Shown piece after piece: positions 30,649 through 39,529 of a stretch of DNA of 64,000 nucleotides. Position 1 is the first letter of the stretch. Every line of letters starts with the position of its first letter. This DNA comes from Christensenella sp034926635. GTDB taxonomy: Bacteria > Bacillota > Clostridia > Christensenellales > Christensenellaceae. The stretch is taken from positions 1 through 64,000 of the forward strand of contig JAYFQX010000024.1 of the NCBI GenBank assembly GCA_034926635.1. The letters are read 5' to 3'. The position numbers and the translations under genes were made by a program. The notes beneath the pieces were generated by a model, which ran no database searches, was not told the DNA's origin, and saw only the letters and a list, made by a program, of their open reading frames with translations.

Positions 30649-32106
30649 TCACGATCTTCCGAAACAATCCGCCAATTCTGCCAAATAGCCGATTTGTTTT
30701 TTACCGAATGCGCCTTTGCGCATCCGCCATTCCCAATATCCTTTTGCTTTTCCCGGGAAGTTCATACGCGACCGCGATCCCAGATTTAAGACATCCTGCA
30801 TGGGAATTACGCAAATGTCTGCCACACTTCCCATGGCCAAGCGGATCAGCCAGTTTGCAGCTTCCTGCTCGGTACATTCCTTGCCAAGATAACAGAAAAG
30901 GCGCTGTTTGTTCTCTGGTGCTAATGTCCGAAACCACGCTCTTGACGTATTGTTGTCGTGTGTTCCCGTATAAACCACACAATTTCGGGGATAACAATGC
31001 GGCAGGTATATACTGTTTTCCGAATCAAAAGCAAACTGCAGTACTTTTGACCCAGGAAAATCGCATTGCACAAGTAAATCTCTCACTTCTGGAGTAATCA
31101 TCCCGAGATCCTCCGCAATAATCTTCGCATGCGGAAGCGCCGAATCTATTGCATCAAACAGTTCTTTTCCTGGTCCTTTGATCCATTGCCCATCCTTGGG
31201 CTTTCCGCCTGCGGGAATTGCATAAAAGGATTCAAACCCGCGAAAATGGTCGATCCGTACAACGTCAAACAGTTCAAAGGAACGCCTGAGCCGGGAAATC
31301 CACCAGCGGTAACCGGTTTGTTTCATATCCTCCCAGTCATAAAGCGGGTTATCCCAGCGCTGTCCGTTTTTATTAAAATAATCCGGCGGAGTTCCCGCTA
31401 CTGCGCCACCCCGCAAGAACATTTCCGGATGCGCCCATACGTCCGCTGAATCCTGCGAAACATAAATCGGGATGTCGCCGATCAATTGAATACCACGTTC
31501 ATTTGCATATTGTTTCAGCGCCTTCCATTGCTTTTCCGACAAAAATTGTGAAAACCGCGCTGACATCACCTCTTCGGAATGTGTTTTTGCAAAATCCACC
31601 AAGGCGCCTTCCTTTCGGCTTAAAAACGCTTTGTCCCACTTTACGGACGGCATACAGGAAAAGCTTTCCCTGATTGCCGAAAAGAGAGAATAATCAAATA
31701 ACCATTCCGCATTTTGGTACTGATATTCGGCAAATTCATCACGATATTTATTTTTTCCATTTTGATAAGCTTTTCGCAGAATACTTGTTCTAAACTTGAA
31801 TTTTCCGTCAAACCGTACACCGGATTCGCCCGCTTGTGTGAGCGGTAGTAAATCGTCTGCATGGATCAAACCATCTTCCATCAATCCAGCCATGTCGATA
31901 AAATATGGATTGATCGCAAAAGCGCTTAATCCCTGGTAAGGACAATTGGTAGACCCCGTAGGCGGCACTGGCAGCATCTGCCAATATCTCTGTTTTGCTT
32001 CGGCCAAAGCGTTCACAAAATCAAAAGCCGCACGACCCAGCGTGCCGATTCCATAAGGCGATGGTAAGGACGTAATATGTAACAGTATTCCGCTTCCCCG
32101 CTTCAT
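30649..32106 (-). CDS. malQ: 4-alpha-glucanotransferase
   Basis: A GH77 amylomaltase that disproportionates maltodextrins and releases glucose. The N-terminus GSGILLHITSLPSPYGIGTLG is split here by only small deviations from the family signature. RYWQMLPVPPTG, IGDIPIYVSQDSADVW, VRIDHFRGFESFYAIPAG (nucleophile Asp), IIAEDLGMITP (acid Glu) and YTGTHDNNTSRAW (third Asp) are all present. The length is 485 residues. It is the first gene of the glycogen operon as I read it, with an AT-rich region and TATAAT-like box upstream and GGAG 8 nt before the ATG. Confidence 0.96.
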   Translation of the reverse strand: MKRGSGILLHITSLPSPYGIGTLGRAAFDFVNALAEAKQRYWQMLPVPPTGSTNCPYQGLSAFAINPYFIDMAGLMEDGLIHADDLLPLTQAGESGVRFDGKFKFRTSILRKAYQNGKNKYRDEFAEYQYQNAEWLFDYSLFSAIRESFSCMPSVKWDKAFLSRKEGALVDFAKTHSEEVMSARFSQFLSEKQWKALKQYANERGIQLIGDIPIYVSQDSADVWAHPEMFLRGGAVAGTPPDYFNKNGQRWDNPLYDWEDMKQTGYRWWISRLRRSFELFDVVRIDHFRGFESFYAIPAGGKPKDGQWIKGPGKELFDAIDSALPHAKIIAEDLGMITPEVRDLLVQCDFPGSKVLQFAFDSENSIYLPHCYPRNCVVYTGTHDNNTSRAWFRTLAPENKQRLFCYLGKECTEQEAANWLIRLAMGSVADICVIPMQDVLNLGSRSRMNFPGKAKGYWEWRMRKGAFGKKQIGYLAELADCFGRS

Positions 32107-32431
32107 CGTTAGTCTCCATACTTTACTATATTTATTATATATTTTTTGCGTCCAAAAGTATAGCCGTTTTCAAAAATTCATCACGTCTCCTATTTTTCAA
32201 ATTCTATATATTTTTTATGACCGTTATATTTTGTGATAAAGTTGGGCTTTTGGGCGATTCCCTTTTTCACTCTTTACTTTATTTTGAAACTCTTTCTACA
32301 AACATTTTACGTAAGCCTCTCGTTTCAGTTCCTTTCCCTGCCCATGTGCCAGCGTCCAGGGCAAAGATAAATAGCGCAAAAAAGGGAACCACTTGCCGTC
32401 CGGTTCCCTTTGCTATTCCTGTTTTTAACGC
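32107..32431. other. Spacer holding the glycogen operon promoter region and SEC-C terminator
   Basis: No gene is seen in these 325 bp. The malQ-proximal 60 bp are very AT-rich on the minus strand and include a perfect TATAAT about 35 bp before the malQ start, but no good -35 box at 16-18 bp. The distal end holds the terminator at 32379-32411. The middle shows nothing I can name. Confidence 0.5.
32379..32411 (-). terminator. Terminator of the tsaE-to-SEC-C run
   Basis: On the minus strand AAAGGGAACC pairs with GGTTCCCTTT (10 bp) and is followed by TTTTTG. It lies 21 bp after the SEC-C gene. Confidence 0.85.
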
Positions 32432-32935
32432 TTATGCGTTTTTACCACAGCATTTTTTATATTTTTTTCCGCTCCCGCACGGGCACGGATCGTTTCTGCC
32501 TACTGTCTTCTCGCTAACAGCCTGCCCCGCAAGCCTCCATTTACGCGTGATTTCATCGCGCTTTTCCTGCGATAAAACGTCTTCCCATTCCGGCAGTGTA
32601 AACAACCATTTTGCTTTTGCGTCGTTCATGTTATAAAACAGTTTTTCAAAATCAATATCCAGTTTAACAGGCGTATCTTCTTCCAGCGCCTCAATATCAA
32701 CTTCTTCTTTTAAACTGGTGTTGATCCCATCCATAAAGCCGCAGAAAACCACAGGCTCCATCTCAAATGTTTTTGCTACATCTTTGAGGGCGCCTTCATA
32801 AAGGACGCTGGTATCTGCCAGAATTTTTTTGTAGACTTCTGTTTCTTCTGCAAAATAATCGTCCCAAAACGCCTGTTGCTGCTGCGGCGTTTGTGCCATC
32901 TGCGCAAGCTGCTGCCATTGTTCGTATAGTTTCAT
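32432..32935 (-). CDS. SEC-C metal-binding domain protein
   Basis: Encodes 167 residues. The last 20 residues are a SEC-C zinc motif (DPCPCGSGKKYKKCC), the same module as at the SecA C-terminus and in many stand-alone bacterial proteins. The rest is helical and acidic (VDIEALEEDTPVKLDIDFEKLF) without a catalytic domain that I recognise. It is the last gene of the run that includes icd, starting 7 bp from it. Function is unknown; SEC-C modules usually bind protein or ribosome partners. Confidence 0.88.
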   Translation of the reverse strand: MKLYEQWQQLAQMAQTPQQQQAFWDDYFAEETEVYKKILADTSVLYEGALKDVAKTFEMEPVVFCGFMDGINTSLKEEVDIEALEEDTPVKLDIDFEKLFYNMNDAKAKWLFTLPEWEDVLSQEKRDEITRKWRLAGQAVSEKTVGRNDPCPCGSGKKYKKCCGKNA

Positions 32936-32942
32936 TCCTTTG

Positions 32943-34154
32943 TTATCCTTTCAATTCCTCATCCAGCCGCTTTGCGACTTCTTTGATAAACCCTTCCGTG
33001 TTGACAACCGTTTTTTCCTCTTTTTCCCACAAAAGCGCGAGGTCTTTGGTCATTACACCTTCCTCGATCGTACGAATAGAAGCACGTTCCAGCGCATCCG
33101 CAAAACGCATCAGATCGTCGTTGTTGTCCATCTCTCCGCGTTTTTTGAGTGCACCTGACCACGCGAAGATCGTCGCCATGGAATTCGTAGAGGTTTCTTC
33201 TCCTGCCTGATGCTTATAATAATGACGTGTAACCGTTCCGTGCGCCGCTTCATATTCGTAATTTCCTTCCGGGGAAACCAGCACGGAAGTCATCATAGCA
33301 AGGCTGCCAAACGCCGTTGCGACCATATCGCTCATCACATCACCGTCATAATTTTTGCATGCCCAAATATAACCGCCCTCGGAGCGGATCACGCGGGCTA
33401 CTGCATCGTCAATCAATGTATAAAAATACTCAATCCCGAGCTGCGCAAATTTTTCTTTATATTCCGCATCGAAAATTTCCTGGAAAATATCCTTGAAAGT
33501 GTGGTCGTAAATCTTGGAAATCGTATCCTTTGTCGCAAACCACAAATCCTGTTTGGTATCGACCGCATAATTAAAGCAACTGCGCGCAAAGCTACTGATG
33601 GATGCATCTGTATTATACATCCCCTGTGCAACGCCGCCGCCTTCATATTCAAATACCGGAAGCCGTGTTTCTTTTCCGTCCGTGGTAAACACCATCTCAA
33701 ACTTGGTATCCGCAGGAACTCGATATTCCGTGTTGCGGTATACGTCCCCATAAGCATGACGCGCGATCGTTATCGGCTTTTTCCATGTTTTTACAGAAGG
33801 CGAAATTCCATCCACCACGATCGGCGCACGAAAGACCGTACCGTCCAAAATCGCACGAATCGTTCCATTTGGGCTTTTATACATCTCTTTCAGACTATAT
33901 TCCTCCACACGCTGCGCATTCGGCGTAATGGTGGCACACTTCACACCTACGCCGTATTTTTTAATGGCATTCGCCGCGTCATAGGTAACCTGATCGTTTG
34001 TCTCGTCCCTGTAAGGAAGCCCTAAATCGTAATATTCTGTATTGAGATCAATATAGGGAAGCAATAAATCTTTTTTGATCATATCCCAGATAATTCTTGT
34101 CATCTCATCGCCGTCCATTTCCACGAGCGGCACATTCATTTTGATTTTCTGCAT
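32943..34154 (-). CDS. icd: NADP-dependent isocitrate dehydrogenase
   Basis: Oxidatively decarboxylates isocitrate to 2-oxoglutarate. The 403-residue sequence is of the eukaryotic-like subfamily II homodimeric type: PLVEMDGDEMTRIIW at the N-terminus, CATITPNAQRV, SPNGTIRAILDGTVFRAPI for substrate binding, and DGDVMSDMVATAFGSLAMM with metal-binding Asp residues. ETSTNSMATIFAWSGAL lies near the C-terminus. Icd in a fermentative Clostridia usually supplies 2-oxoglutarate for glutamate synthesis. It lies 50 bp after ddl and 7 bp before the SEC-C gene on the same strand. Confidence 0.96.
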   Translation of the reverse strand: MQKIKMNVPLVEMDGDEMTRIIWDMIKKDLLLPYIDLNTEYYDLGLPYRDETNDQVTYDAANAIKKYGVGVKCATITPNAQRVEEYSLKEMYKSPNGTIRAILDGTVFRAPIVVDGISPSVKTWKKPITIARHAYGDVYRNTEYRVPADTKFEMVFTTDGKETRLPVFEYEGGGVAQGMYNTDASISSFARSCFNYAVDTKQDLWFATKDTISKIYDHTFKDIFQEIFDAEYKEKFAQLGIEYFYTLIDDAVARVIRSEGGYIWACKNYDGDVMSDMVATAFGSLAMMTSVLVSPEGNYEYEAAHGTVTRHYYKHQAGEETSTNSMATIFAWSGALKKRGEMDNNDDLMRFADALERASIRTIEEGVMTKDLALLWEKEEKTVVNTEGFIKEVAKRLDEELKG

Positions 34155-34205
34155 TCCAACTCTCCTTTTTTTAAAATTATTTCGCCGATCACACGGATCG
34201 CTTTA

Positions 34206-35375
34206 TTATTTCTTAATTCCTTTTAACCCACCCTGTTTCATTTTATCCAAAATGTTGGAGTCAAAGGCATAACTGTTTTGATTCTTATCGCGCATTTGCG
34301 CTTCCGCAAAAGTCACACATTCGTCAATCAACTGACGAAATGAAATCCCCATCGGTTCATATAAATAGTACGCAAACGATCCCGGGATCGTATTCACTTC
34401 GTTGACATAAATCTCATTGATATCTTTATCGATAATGTAATCTATACGCACTACACCTTTTAAATCGAGTGTCGTAAACACCTTTTTGGACATTTCGACG
34501 ATCGCATCGGTCTGCTGTTTCTCGATCGGCGCCGGAATTTGACGAGCAAGGGATTTCATTCCTTTGGAAGCACCTTCGCTACGCAAATATTTTTCCTCAA
34601 AATTCAAAAAACCTTTCCAGGAAATCGGCTGTTCCAGCAGGCTTACGCGTACATCGCCGCCATAACCCAGCACGGCGCTGTTGATTTCCGTCAGGTTTTC
34701 CACCGCACGCTCTGCCAGCACACGCCTGTCATAAGAAAACGCAACTTCAAATGCGTTTTGCAACTCCTGCGCATTGTTCGCCTTGGAGATACCGATGGAC
34801 GAGCCGAGGTTTGCAGGTTTTACAAAAACCGGATACCCGATTTCTTCTTCCGTTTTTTGTACCGCTTTCTGCGGATCAGCTTCATAGGCGCTGCGCTCAA
34901 AATAAACCGCAGGCAGTACCGGCAACCCCGCCCCACGGAAAGCGCACTTCATCACGATTTTATCCATTCCAACAGCGCTGCCGGTAACACCGGCGCTGGA
35001 ATACGGGATATCCGCAAGCTCCATCAACCCCTGCAGGGTACCGTCTTCTCCGTGCAGTCCGTGCATTGCCAGCATTGCGACGTCGATCCCGGCATAAACC
35101 TTGGTGCCGAACTTGGTTACATATTTCAGCTCCCTGCCCGGGTACGGCTCCAAATATACCCTTGTCAGTTTTCTGTCATTCGGGTCAAAGCTTCTGTAAT
35201 ACTGCGTATCGGTAAGCGGCTCTCCACAAAACCATTCACCCGTCCGCGAAATATATACGGGAATTACATTATATTTCTCCTTATCGGCGTTTTCAATAAT
35301 TTGGTTTCCTGTAATAATGGAAACGTCGTGCTCTACTGTTCTGCCGCCAAAGAAAACAGCCATGTTCTTTTTCAT
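34206..35375 (-). CDS. ddl: D-alanine--D-alanine ligase
   Basis: An ATP-grasp enzyme making D-Ala-D-Ala for peptidoglycan. Conserved features are VFFGGRTVEHDVSIITG at the N-terminus, HGLHGEDGTLQG, PYSSAGVTGSAVGMDK, KPANLGSSIGISK (ATP-grasp) and VNEVNTIPGSFAYYL (metal and ATP). The omega-loop region reads EEKYLRSEGASKGM then SLARQIPAPI, unlike E. coli DdlB; I do not infer D-lactate specificity from that. The protein has 389 residues. It follows the membrane-anchored murF gene by 28 bp, which fits: Ddl makes the dipeptide that MurF attaches. Confidence 0.95.
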   Translation of the reverse strand: MKKNMAVFFGGRTVEHDVSIITGNQIIENADKEKYNVIPVYISRTGEWFCGEPLTDTQYYRSFDPNDRKLTRVYLEPYPGRELKYVTKFGTKVYAGIDVAMLAMHGLHGEDGTLQGLMELADIPYSSAGVTGSAVGMDKIVMKCAFRGAGLPVLPAVYFERSAYEADPQKAVQKTEEEIGYPVFVKPANLGSSIGISKANNAQELQNAFEVAFSYDRRVLAERAVENLTEINSAVLGYGGDVRVSLLEQPISWKGFLNFEEKYLRSEGASKGMKSLARQIPAPIEKQQTDAIVEMSKKVFTTLDLKGVVRIDYIIDKDINEIYVNEVNTIPGSFAYYLYEPMGISFRQLIDECVTFAEAQMRDKNQNSYAFDSNILDKMKQGGLKGIKK

Positions 35376-35403
35376 CGATTCCTTACCTCTCAGTCAAAAT
35401 CAT

Positions 35404-37062
35404 TCAGTTTTCATTATAATGATCCGGCAGATCATTTTCAAATAAAATCACATCTCCCGGACGCGTTAAATGCCCCATTACGTTTGTTGCCTCGGCGAGC
35501 GTTCCCGCCACATAAATATTATCCGCTGGGAAACCGCTGGCAATCAGCGCATCATAAATCGGTTTGGTATGCTTTGGTCCAATTAAAAACGCATACGTTG
35601 CCGCTCCAGCGATTTTTTCCCCAAATTTATAGTTTTCTTCCGCTTCCTTGCTGCCAAGTTCTACCATCCCAGGTGTCACCACAAATTTTTGACCTGAGAA
35701 CTGCGCCAGCACTTCCATGGCGGCAGCAGCCCCTGCGGGATTGGAGTTAAAAGCATCGTCAATGACGGTAATGCCATTATCCGTCGGTACAATTTGCAGC
35801 CGGTGCTGCACCGGCGGCACCTCTGCCACACCTTTTTGGATCTGTTCTATACTAAGACCGAGCTCCAGCGCGATGGCAATGCACCCGCATATATTCAAAA
35901 TATTATGTTTGCCGAGCAGCTTGGTTGTGCAGGAAAAAGACTCCCCGCCGGCAACTACATCAAAAGTACTGCCTTCCGGCGAAAATTCGATATTCTCTGC
36001 GCGGACATCCGATGCCCCTTCATAATCCATGGCATACAATACTTTTTTATGGATTTCCGTATTATCATAAAGCACACGGCAAAACTCGTTGTCGCCATTG
36101 AAAAACGCGATACCCGTGTCTTTTGGTAGCCCTTTAATCAATTCATATTTGGTATAAACAATATTTTCTATGCTATGAAACGTCTCAAGATGCTGCGGTC
36201 CGATAGACGTCAATATTCCAATCTGCGGATGGACTAAATCAACAAGTTCAGCAATATCCCCCACATGCCTTGCTCCCATTTCCGCGATAAACACTTGATT
36301 TTCTTCCGTCATTTGTTCACGGATAACACGTGTTAGCCCCATCGGGGTATTATAACTCTGAGGCGGCACGAGCGTATTATATTTTTGTTTTAAAATAGTC
36401 CCAAGGATAAATTTTACGCTGGTCTTCCCATAGCTGCCCGTCACGCCGATTTTAATCAAATCACTGCACACGGCAAGCTTGCGCTTTGCATCATTAAAAA
36501 AGTGCTTCTTCACTCCGTTTTCCACCGGTGACATCACCAGATTCGCAAGCGGCGTCATGAGCGGTACCAGAATCATAAAAACCATGTAAGCAAACGGCAG
36601 CAAATATAAGCTGATCAAAGGCATAAATGCCGTCACATAACAAAAAACGATAAAAAGGATGATTTCGCAAACCAACAGACGCTTGACCCTCGCCGTAAAA
36701 ACAAGCGGCTTTTTTACCTCTTTTTGACGCGAACGAACCAGGTGGATAATCATAAGCGCCATCGCCAGACCGAAGCAGACAAAAAAAACTGTCAACATGC
36801 CAACTTGCCCGGACGCCATGCCCAGCGACCAAAAATAATATCCCACGACTGTAAGCAGCCCCGAAAGCAGCGGGAGCAAAAACGCCTTTCTGGCGTTTGC
36901 TTTCAGCCAGTGCAAAAATCCGGGATTCTGATAACTTTCAAGCTGCATCACGTGGATCATGCGGAATTGTGCAAGAAACGAAAGTACTGCCCCGACAAAC
37001 ACCGAAACCAGCATCATGTAAGTTGAAAAAATAATCAATGAGGCTATCATATCACTACCCAT
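35404..37062 (-). CDS. murF: MurF-like Mur ligase with an N-terminal membrane domain
   Basis: The C-terminal 350 residues are a Mur ligase, best matched to MurF, which adds D-Ala-D-Ala to UDP-MurNAc-tripeptide. P-loop GVTGSYGKTS lies near residue 208, then AEMGARHVGDI, TSIGPQHLETF, GKHNILNICGCIAIALELG, VQHRLQIVP and DDAFNSNPAGAAAAMEVL. In place of the usual soluble UMT-binding N-terminal domain, the first about 190 residues hold five or so hydrophobic segments (for example FVGAVLSFLAQF and LFIVFCYVTAFMPLISLYLL). The enzyme is therefore probably tethered to the membrane. The length of 552 residues exceeds that of ordinary MurF by 100. I start at the ATG at 37062 because GGAG lies 9 nt upstream. 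The adjacent ddl supports the substrate assignment. Confidence 0.88.
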   Translation of the reverse strand: MGSDMIASLIIFSTYMMLVSVFVGAVLSFLAQFRMIHVMQLESYQNPGFLHWLKANARKAFLLPLLSGLLTVVGYYFWSLGMASGQVGMLTVFFVCFGLAMALMIIHLVRSRQKEVKKPLVFTARVKRLLVCEIILFIVFCYVTAFMPLISLYLLPFAYMVFMILVPLMTPLANLVMSPVENGVKKHFFNDAKRKLAVCSDLIKIGVTGSYGKTSVKFILGTILKQKYNTLVPPQSYNTPMGLTRVIREQMTEENQVFIAEMGARHVGDIAELVDLVHPQIGILTSIGPQHLETFHSIENIVYTKYELIKGLPKDTGIAFFNGDNEFCRVLYDNTEIHKKVLYAMDYEGASDVRAENIEFSPEGSTFDVVAGGESFSCTTKLLGKHNILNICGCIAIALELGLSIEQIQKGVAEVPPVQHRLQIVPTDNGITVIDDAFNSNPAGAAAAMEVLAQFSGQKFVVTPGMVELGSKEAEENYKFGEKIAGAATYAFLIGPKHTKPIYDALIASGFPADNIYVAGTLAEATNVMGHLTRPGDVILFENDLPDHYNEN

Positions 37063-37077
37063 TTCCATCTACTCCAT

Positions 37078-37839
37078 TTATTCTTTAAAAAAACTGTTGA
37101 TCACTGCCATAAACTGCCCAAATTGGTCGAGGTAAGAAAAATGCCCTGCATCCTTAAAAACGACCAAGCCCGCATCAGGGATTTCTTTCTCCATTATTTG
37201 TGCCATATAAAGGGGGGTATCCGTATCGTTTTCTCCCCAAACCAGCAACGATGGCGATTTTATTTTTTTGAGATACGGGGTCAAATCTTCGTTTACCACA
37301 TTGATAAATGTCTTTTTCATAACTTCCGGCAGGTTTTTATAATCGGTACTTCCTGCGTTTTGAACACGCCGGTCCACATCTACACCAAAAAACATTGCGG
37401 CAGTTTTAAGCCCTTTTGTTCTTGCAATCTTCTTACATAACTTGTAGCTGTATACCTTTGCATAATATTTCATCCCACGCTTCGGCTTTACGCCCGCAGC
37501 ATCCACAAAAGCAATTTTTCCCGCCAGCTCCGGATATTTCGCCGCCAGCAAAATGGTCACCCTTCCGCCAAAAGAATGACAAATGATATCCGTTTTCCCA
37601 AGCCCAAGGCTGCGCATCAGCGCCGCGGTAAGCTCCGTATAATCGCTGACCGTCATATCTTTTCCCGGGAGCGGGCTTTGTCCGTGCCCCGGAAAATCAA
37701 CCGCAATCACACGTCGGCGCGTTTTCAGCGCATTAATGACAGGGGCAAAACTCTCGATGCACGCTCCCCAGCCATGCAGCAACAAAATATCCCTGCCGCT
37801 TCCCTCGATTTCATAACGTATCTGGTAACCGTTTATCAT
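37078..37839 (-). CDS. Alpha/beta hydrolase
   Basis: Encodes 253 residues from the ATG at 37839; the open frame runs further upstream but overlaps rimI and has no family match there. The alpha/beta-hydrolase fold shows LLLHGWGACIESF (oxyanion HGW), VIAVDFPGHGQSP, the nucleophile elbow CHSFGGR, a late Asp around VWGENDTDTP and the catalytic His in KDAGHFSYLDQ. The first residue of the elbow is Cys rather than the common Gly. The cap region is helical. The substrate is unknown. It lies between rimI and murF in a tight leftward run, 16 bp before murF. Confidence 0.88.
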   Translation of the reverse strand: MINGYQIRYEIEGSGRDILLLHGWGACIESFAPVINALKTRRRVIAVDFPGHGQSPLPGKDMTVSDYTELTAALMRSLGLGKTDIICHSFGGRVTILLAAKYPELAGKIAFVDAAGVKPKRGMKYYAKVYSYKLCKKIARTKGLKTAAMFFGVDVDRRVQNAGSTDYKNLPEVMKKTFINVVNEDLTPYLKKIKSPSLLVWGENDTDTPLYMAQIMEKEIPDAGLVVFKDAGHFSYLDQFGQFMAVINSFFKE

Positions 37840-37849
37840 TGTGTCCAAT

Positions 37850-38323
37850 TCAATAGCCCTCCAAACCGGGACCGCGCTCCGTCCACATGACGTAAGCGTC
37901 TTCCCCGTTATTGGAATAATACCGTTTCCGGATGCCATGGATCGTAAATCCGCATTTTTTATACAGCTTTAATGCCGCTTTGTTAGAAACACGTACTTCC
38001 AGTGACATCGCCGTTGCGCCATGTTCTTTGGAAACATGGATCAGTTCGCGCATCAGTGCATAGGCATAACCATTCCCGCGAAAGTCCGGCAAAATACAAA
38101 CATTGGTAATATGCGCTTCGTCAAATATTATCCACATACCGCCATAGCCGATAATCTGCCCATCTTTCACCACAACCAGATAAACCGTGTTTTCATTTTC
38201 TATGATATCGTCATACAGCATCGCATAAGACCACGGCAACTCAAAACTACTGTTTTCGCAATAATGGATCTGCTCTAAATCACCGATGTCCGCAACACGT
38301 ATTTCCACCTCGTTATTTGCCAC
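37850..38323 (-). CDS. rimI: Ribosomal protein S18 alanine N-acetyltransferase
   Basis: A GNAT-family enzyme of 157 residues that acetylates the N-terminal alanine of ribosomal protein S18, and in many Bacteria sits with the t6A genes. The acetyl-CoA pocket motif is DFRGNGYAYALM, preceded by the strand ITNVCILP. The C-terminal part shows SLEVRVSNKAALKLYKKCGF and YYSNNGEDAYVMW, the usual RimI block. It overlaps tsaB by 11 bp, the classic tsaE-tsaB-rimI order. Confidence 0.94.
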   Translation of the reverse strand: MANNEVEIRVADIGDLEQIHYCENSSFELPWSYAMLYDDIIENENTVYLVVVKDGQIIGYGGMWIIFDEAHITNVCILPDFRGNGYAYALMRELIHVSKEHGATAMSLEVRVSNKAALKLYKKCGFTIHGIRKRYYSNNGEDAYVMWTERGPGLEGY

Positions 38324-38993
38324 TCTTTTTTAACCTTTCTGCCTGGCTCTCGCGCAGGTAATGGGGCGTTAAACCATCATATTCCAAGAGTCGACCTTCC
38401 CTTGCCATACGGGATGCAACTACGCAAACAGAGGATGCTCGTTGCATGAGAAAAGCATCCGGCAAAAACAAACTGTCCGGGCGCAGCTCCAATATCTTCT
38501 CACGGAATTTATAGGCTGCATCTCCCACGAACGTTACTTCTCCCACAGGAAGGACTTGCGTTACCAACGTCTCCAGCGGCATTGCACATTCTTCGACAAC
38601 GTCGCTTCCCTGTCTGCGCGCGGCGGTATAAACCTCCCCGCGCCTTGCATCCATTACCGCGCAAACAATTCCCGGCGTTCCCGCGGCATTTTCCATCAAT
38701 GCGTCCAGAGTACTGACAGGCGCCGTCTTTTTATAACCCGCATGCGCCATTGACGCGCACGCCGCTACACCGATCCGGATCCCCGTAAACGACCCCGGTC
38801 CCGCTGCCACCGCAAATACGTCAATCTCGCCGATTCTGATTTCAGCTGCCTCCAATGCAGATTGCACTGCCGACATCAGCGTCGTGGAATGCTTTAGTCC
38901 ATTATCGATATAAACCTCGGAAACCAGCTTCCCATCACGGTTCACCGCAACCGAAAGCGTGTTCCCTGTTGTATCAAGCCCAAGAATATTCAA
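38313..38993 (-). CDS. tsaB: tRNA t6A37 threonylcarbamoyltransferase subunit TsaB
   Basis: Encodes 226 residues of the ASKHA-fold TsaB (YeaZ) protein, which scaffolds TsaD and TsaE in making t6A at position 37 of ANN-decoding tRNAs. The N-terminal LGLDTTGNTLSVAV strand-loop and AVAAGPGSFTGIRIG are diagnostic. PVSTLDALM and VMDARRGEVYTA follow. The start codon overlaps the end of tsaE by 4 bp. TsaD itself is not in the window. Confidence 0.95.
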   Translation of the reverse strand: MNILGLDTTGNTLSVAVNRDGKLVSEVYIDNGLKHSTTLMSAVQSALEAAEIRIGEIDVFAVAAGPGSFTGIRIGVAACASMAHAGYKKTAPVSTLDALMENAAGTPGIVCAVMDARRGEVYTAARRQGSDVVEECAMPLETLVTQVLPVGEVTFVGDAAYKFREKILELRPDSLFLPDAFLMQRASSVCVVASRMAREGRLLEYDGLTPHYLRESQAERLKKSGK

Positions 38994-39415
38994 GCTGTTA
39001 CCTCTTTTATTGAAATTTTCCGCTGCGTATCGCTTACACGCTCCAGCGTAATATCAAGCCGCTTGCACGGAAGCATCCCCTGCGCAAGCTCCGCCCATTC
39101 ACATACACATACGCCGTCGCCGGCTGCATATTCATCAAACCCGATTTCCAAAAGCTCACTTTCGTCACCGATCCGATAGACATCAAAATGATACAGCGGA
39201 AGCCTTCCGCTTTCGTAGACGCGTAAAATCGTAAAAGTAGGACTCACAATTTCTTCTTTTACGCCAAGCCCTTTGGCAAGTCCTTTTACAAATACCGTTT
39301 TTCCCGCGCCTAAATCTCCATAAACGGCAAGAAAGCTGCCTTGATCCAAACGGGAAGCCAGCTTTTTTGCAAACTCTTCAGTTATTTCGGCGCTATCGCT
39401 ATAAAACTCTTGCAT
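38990..39415 (-). CDS. tsaE: tRNA t6A37 biosynthesis ATPase TsaE
   Basis: Encodes 141 residues. Walker A is GDLGAGKT near residue 35, followed by FVKGLAKGLGV, VSPTFTILRVYE, PLYHFDVYRI and CVCEWAEL, all typical of TsaE (YjeE). The ATPase drives turnover of the TsaBD threonylcarbamoyl-transfer complex. It is first in the tsaE-tsaB-rimI run, with a promoter 70 bp upstream, and all eight genes down to the SEC-C gene run leftward without a clear terminator. Confidence 0.95.
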   Translation of the reverse strand: MQEFYSDSAEITEEFAKKLASRLDQGSFLAVYGDLGAGKTVFVKGLAKGLGVKEEIVSPTFTILRVYESGRLPLYHFDVYRIGDESELLEIGFDEYAAGDGVCVCEWAELAQGMLPCKRLDITLERVSDTQRKISIKEVTA

Positions 39416-39463
39416 AAACGCATTTCATTCCTTACACCATATCTAAATAAAAATACATCTTAT

Positions 39464-39492
39464 ATCATATATGATAATCGCATTTTATGCAA
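39464..39492 (-). promoter_or_regulatory. Promoter of the tsaE run
   Basis: On the minus strand TTGCAT (39492-39487) and TATGAT (39469-39464) are spaced by 17 bp, about 50 bp before the tsaE ATG. Confidence 0.65.
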
Positions 39493-39529
39493 GACGAAGC
39501 GAAAAGATCAGCGTTGCTTTACGCTATTT

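Noticed and set aside
34206..35375. VanA-type D-Ala-D-Lac ligase (vancomycin resistance)
   Set aside because: The omega-loop differs from E. coli DdlB but no VanA-specific residues are evident and no vanH/vanX genes are nearby.
37840..37938. Longer N-terminus for the alpha/beta hydrolase
   Set aside because: The extension overlaps rimI by most of its length and does not match the hydrolase fold, which begins right at the ATG at 37839.
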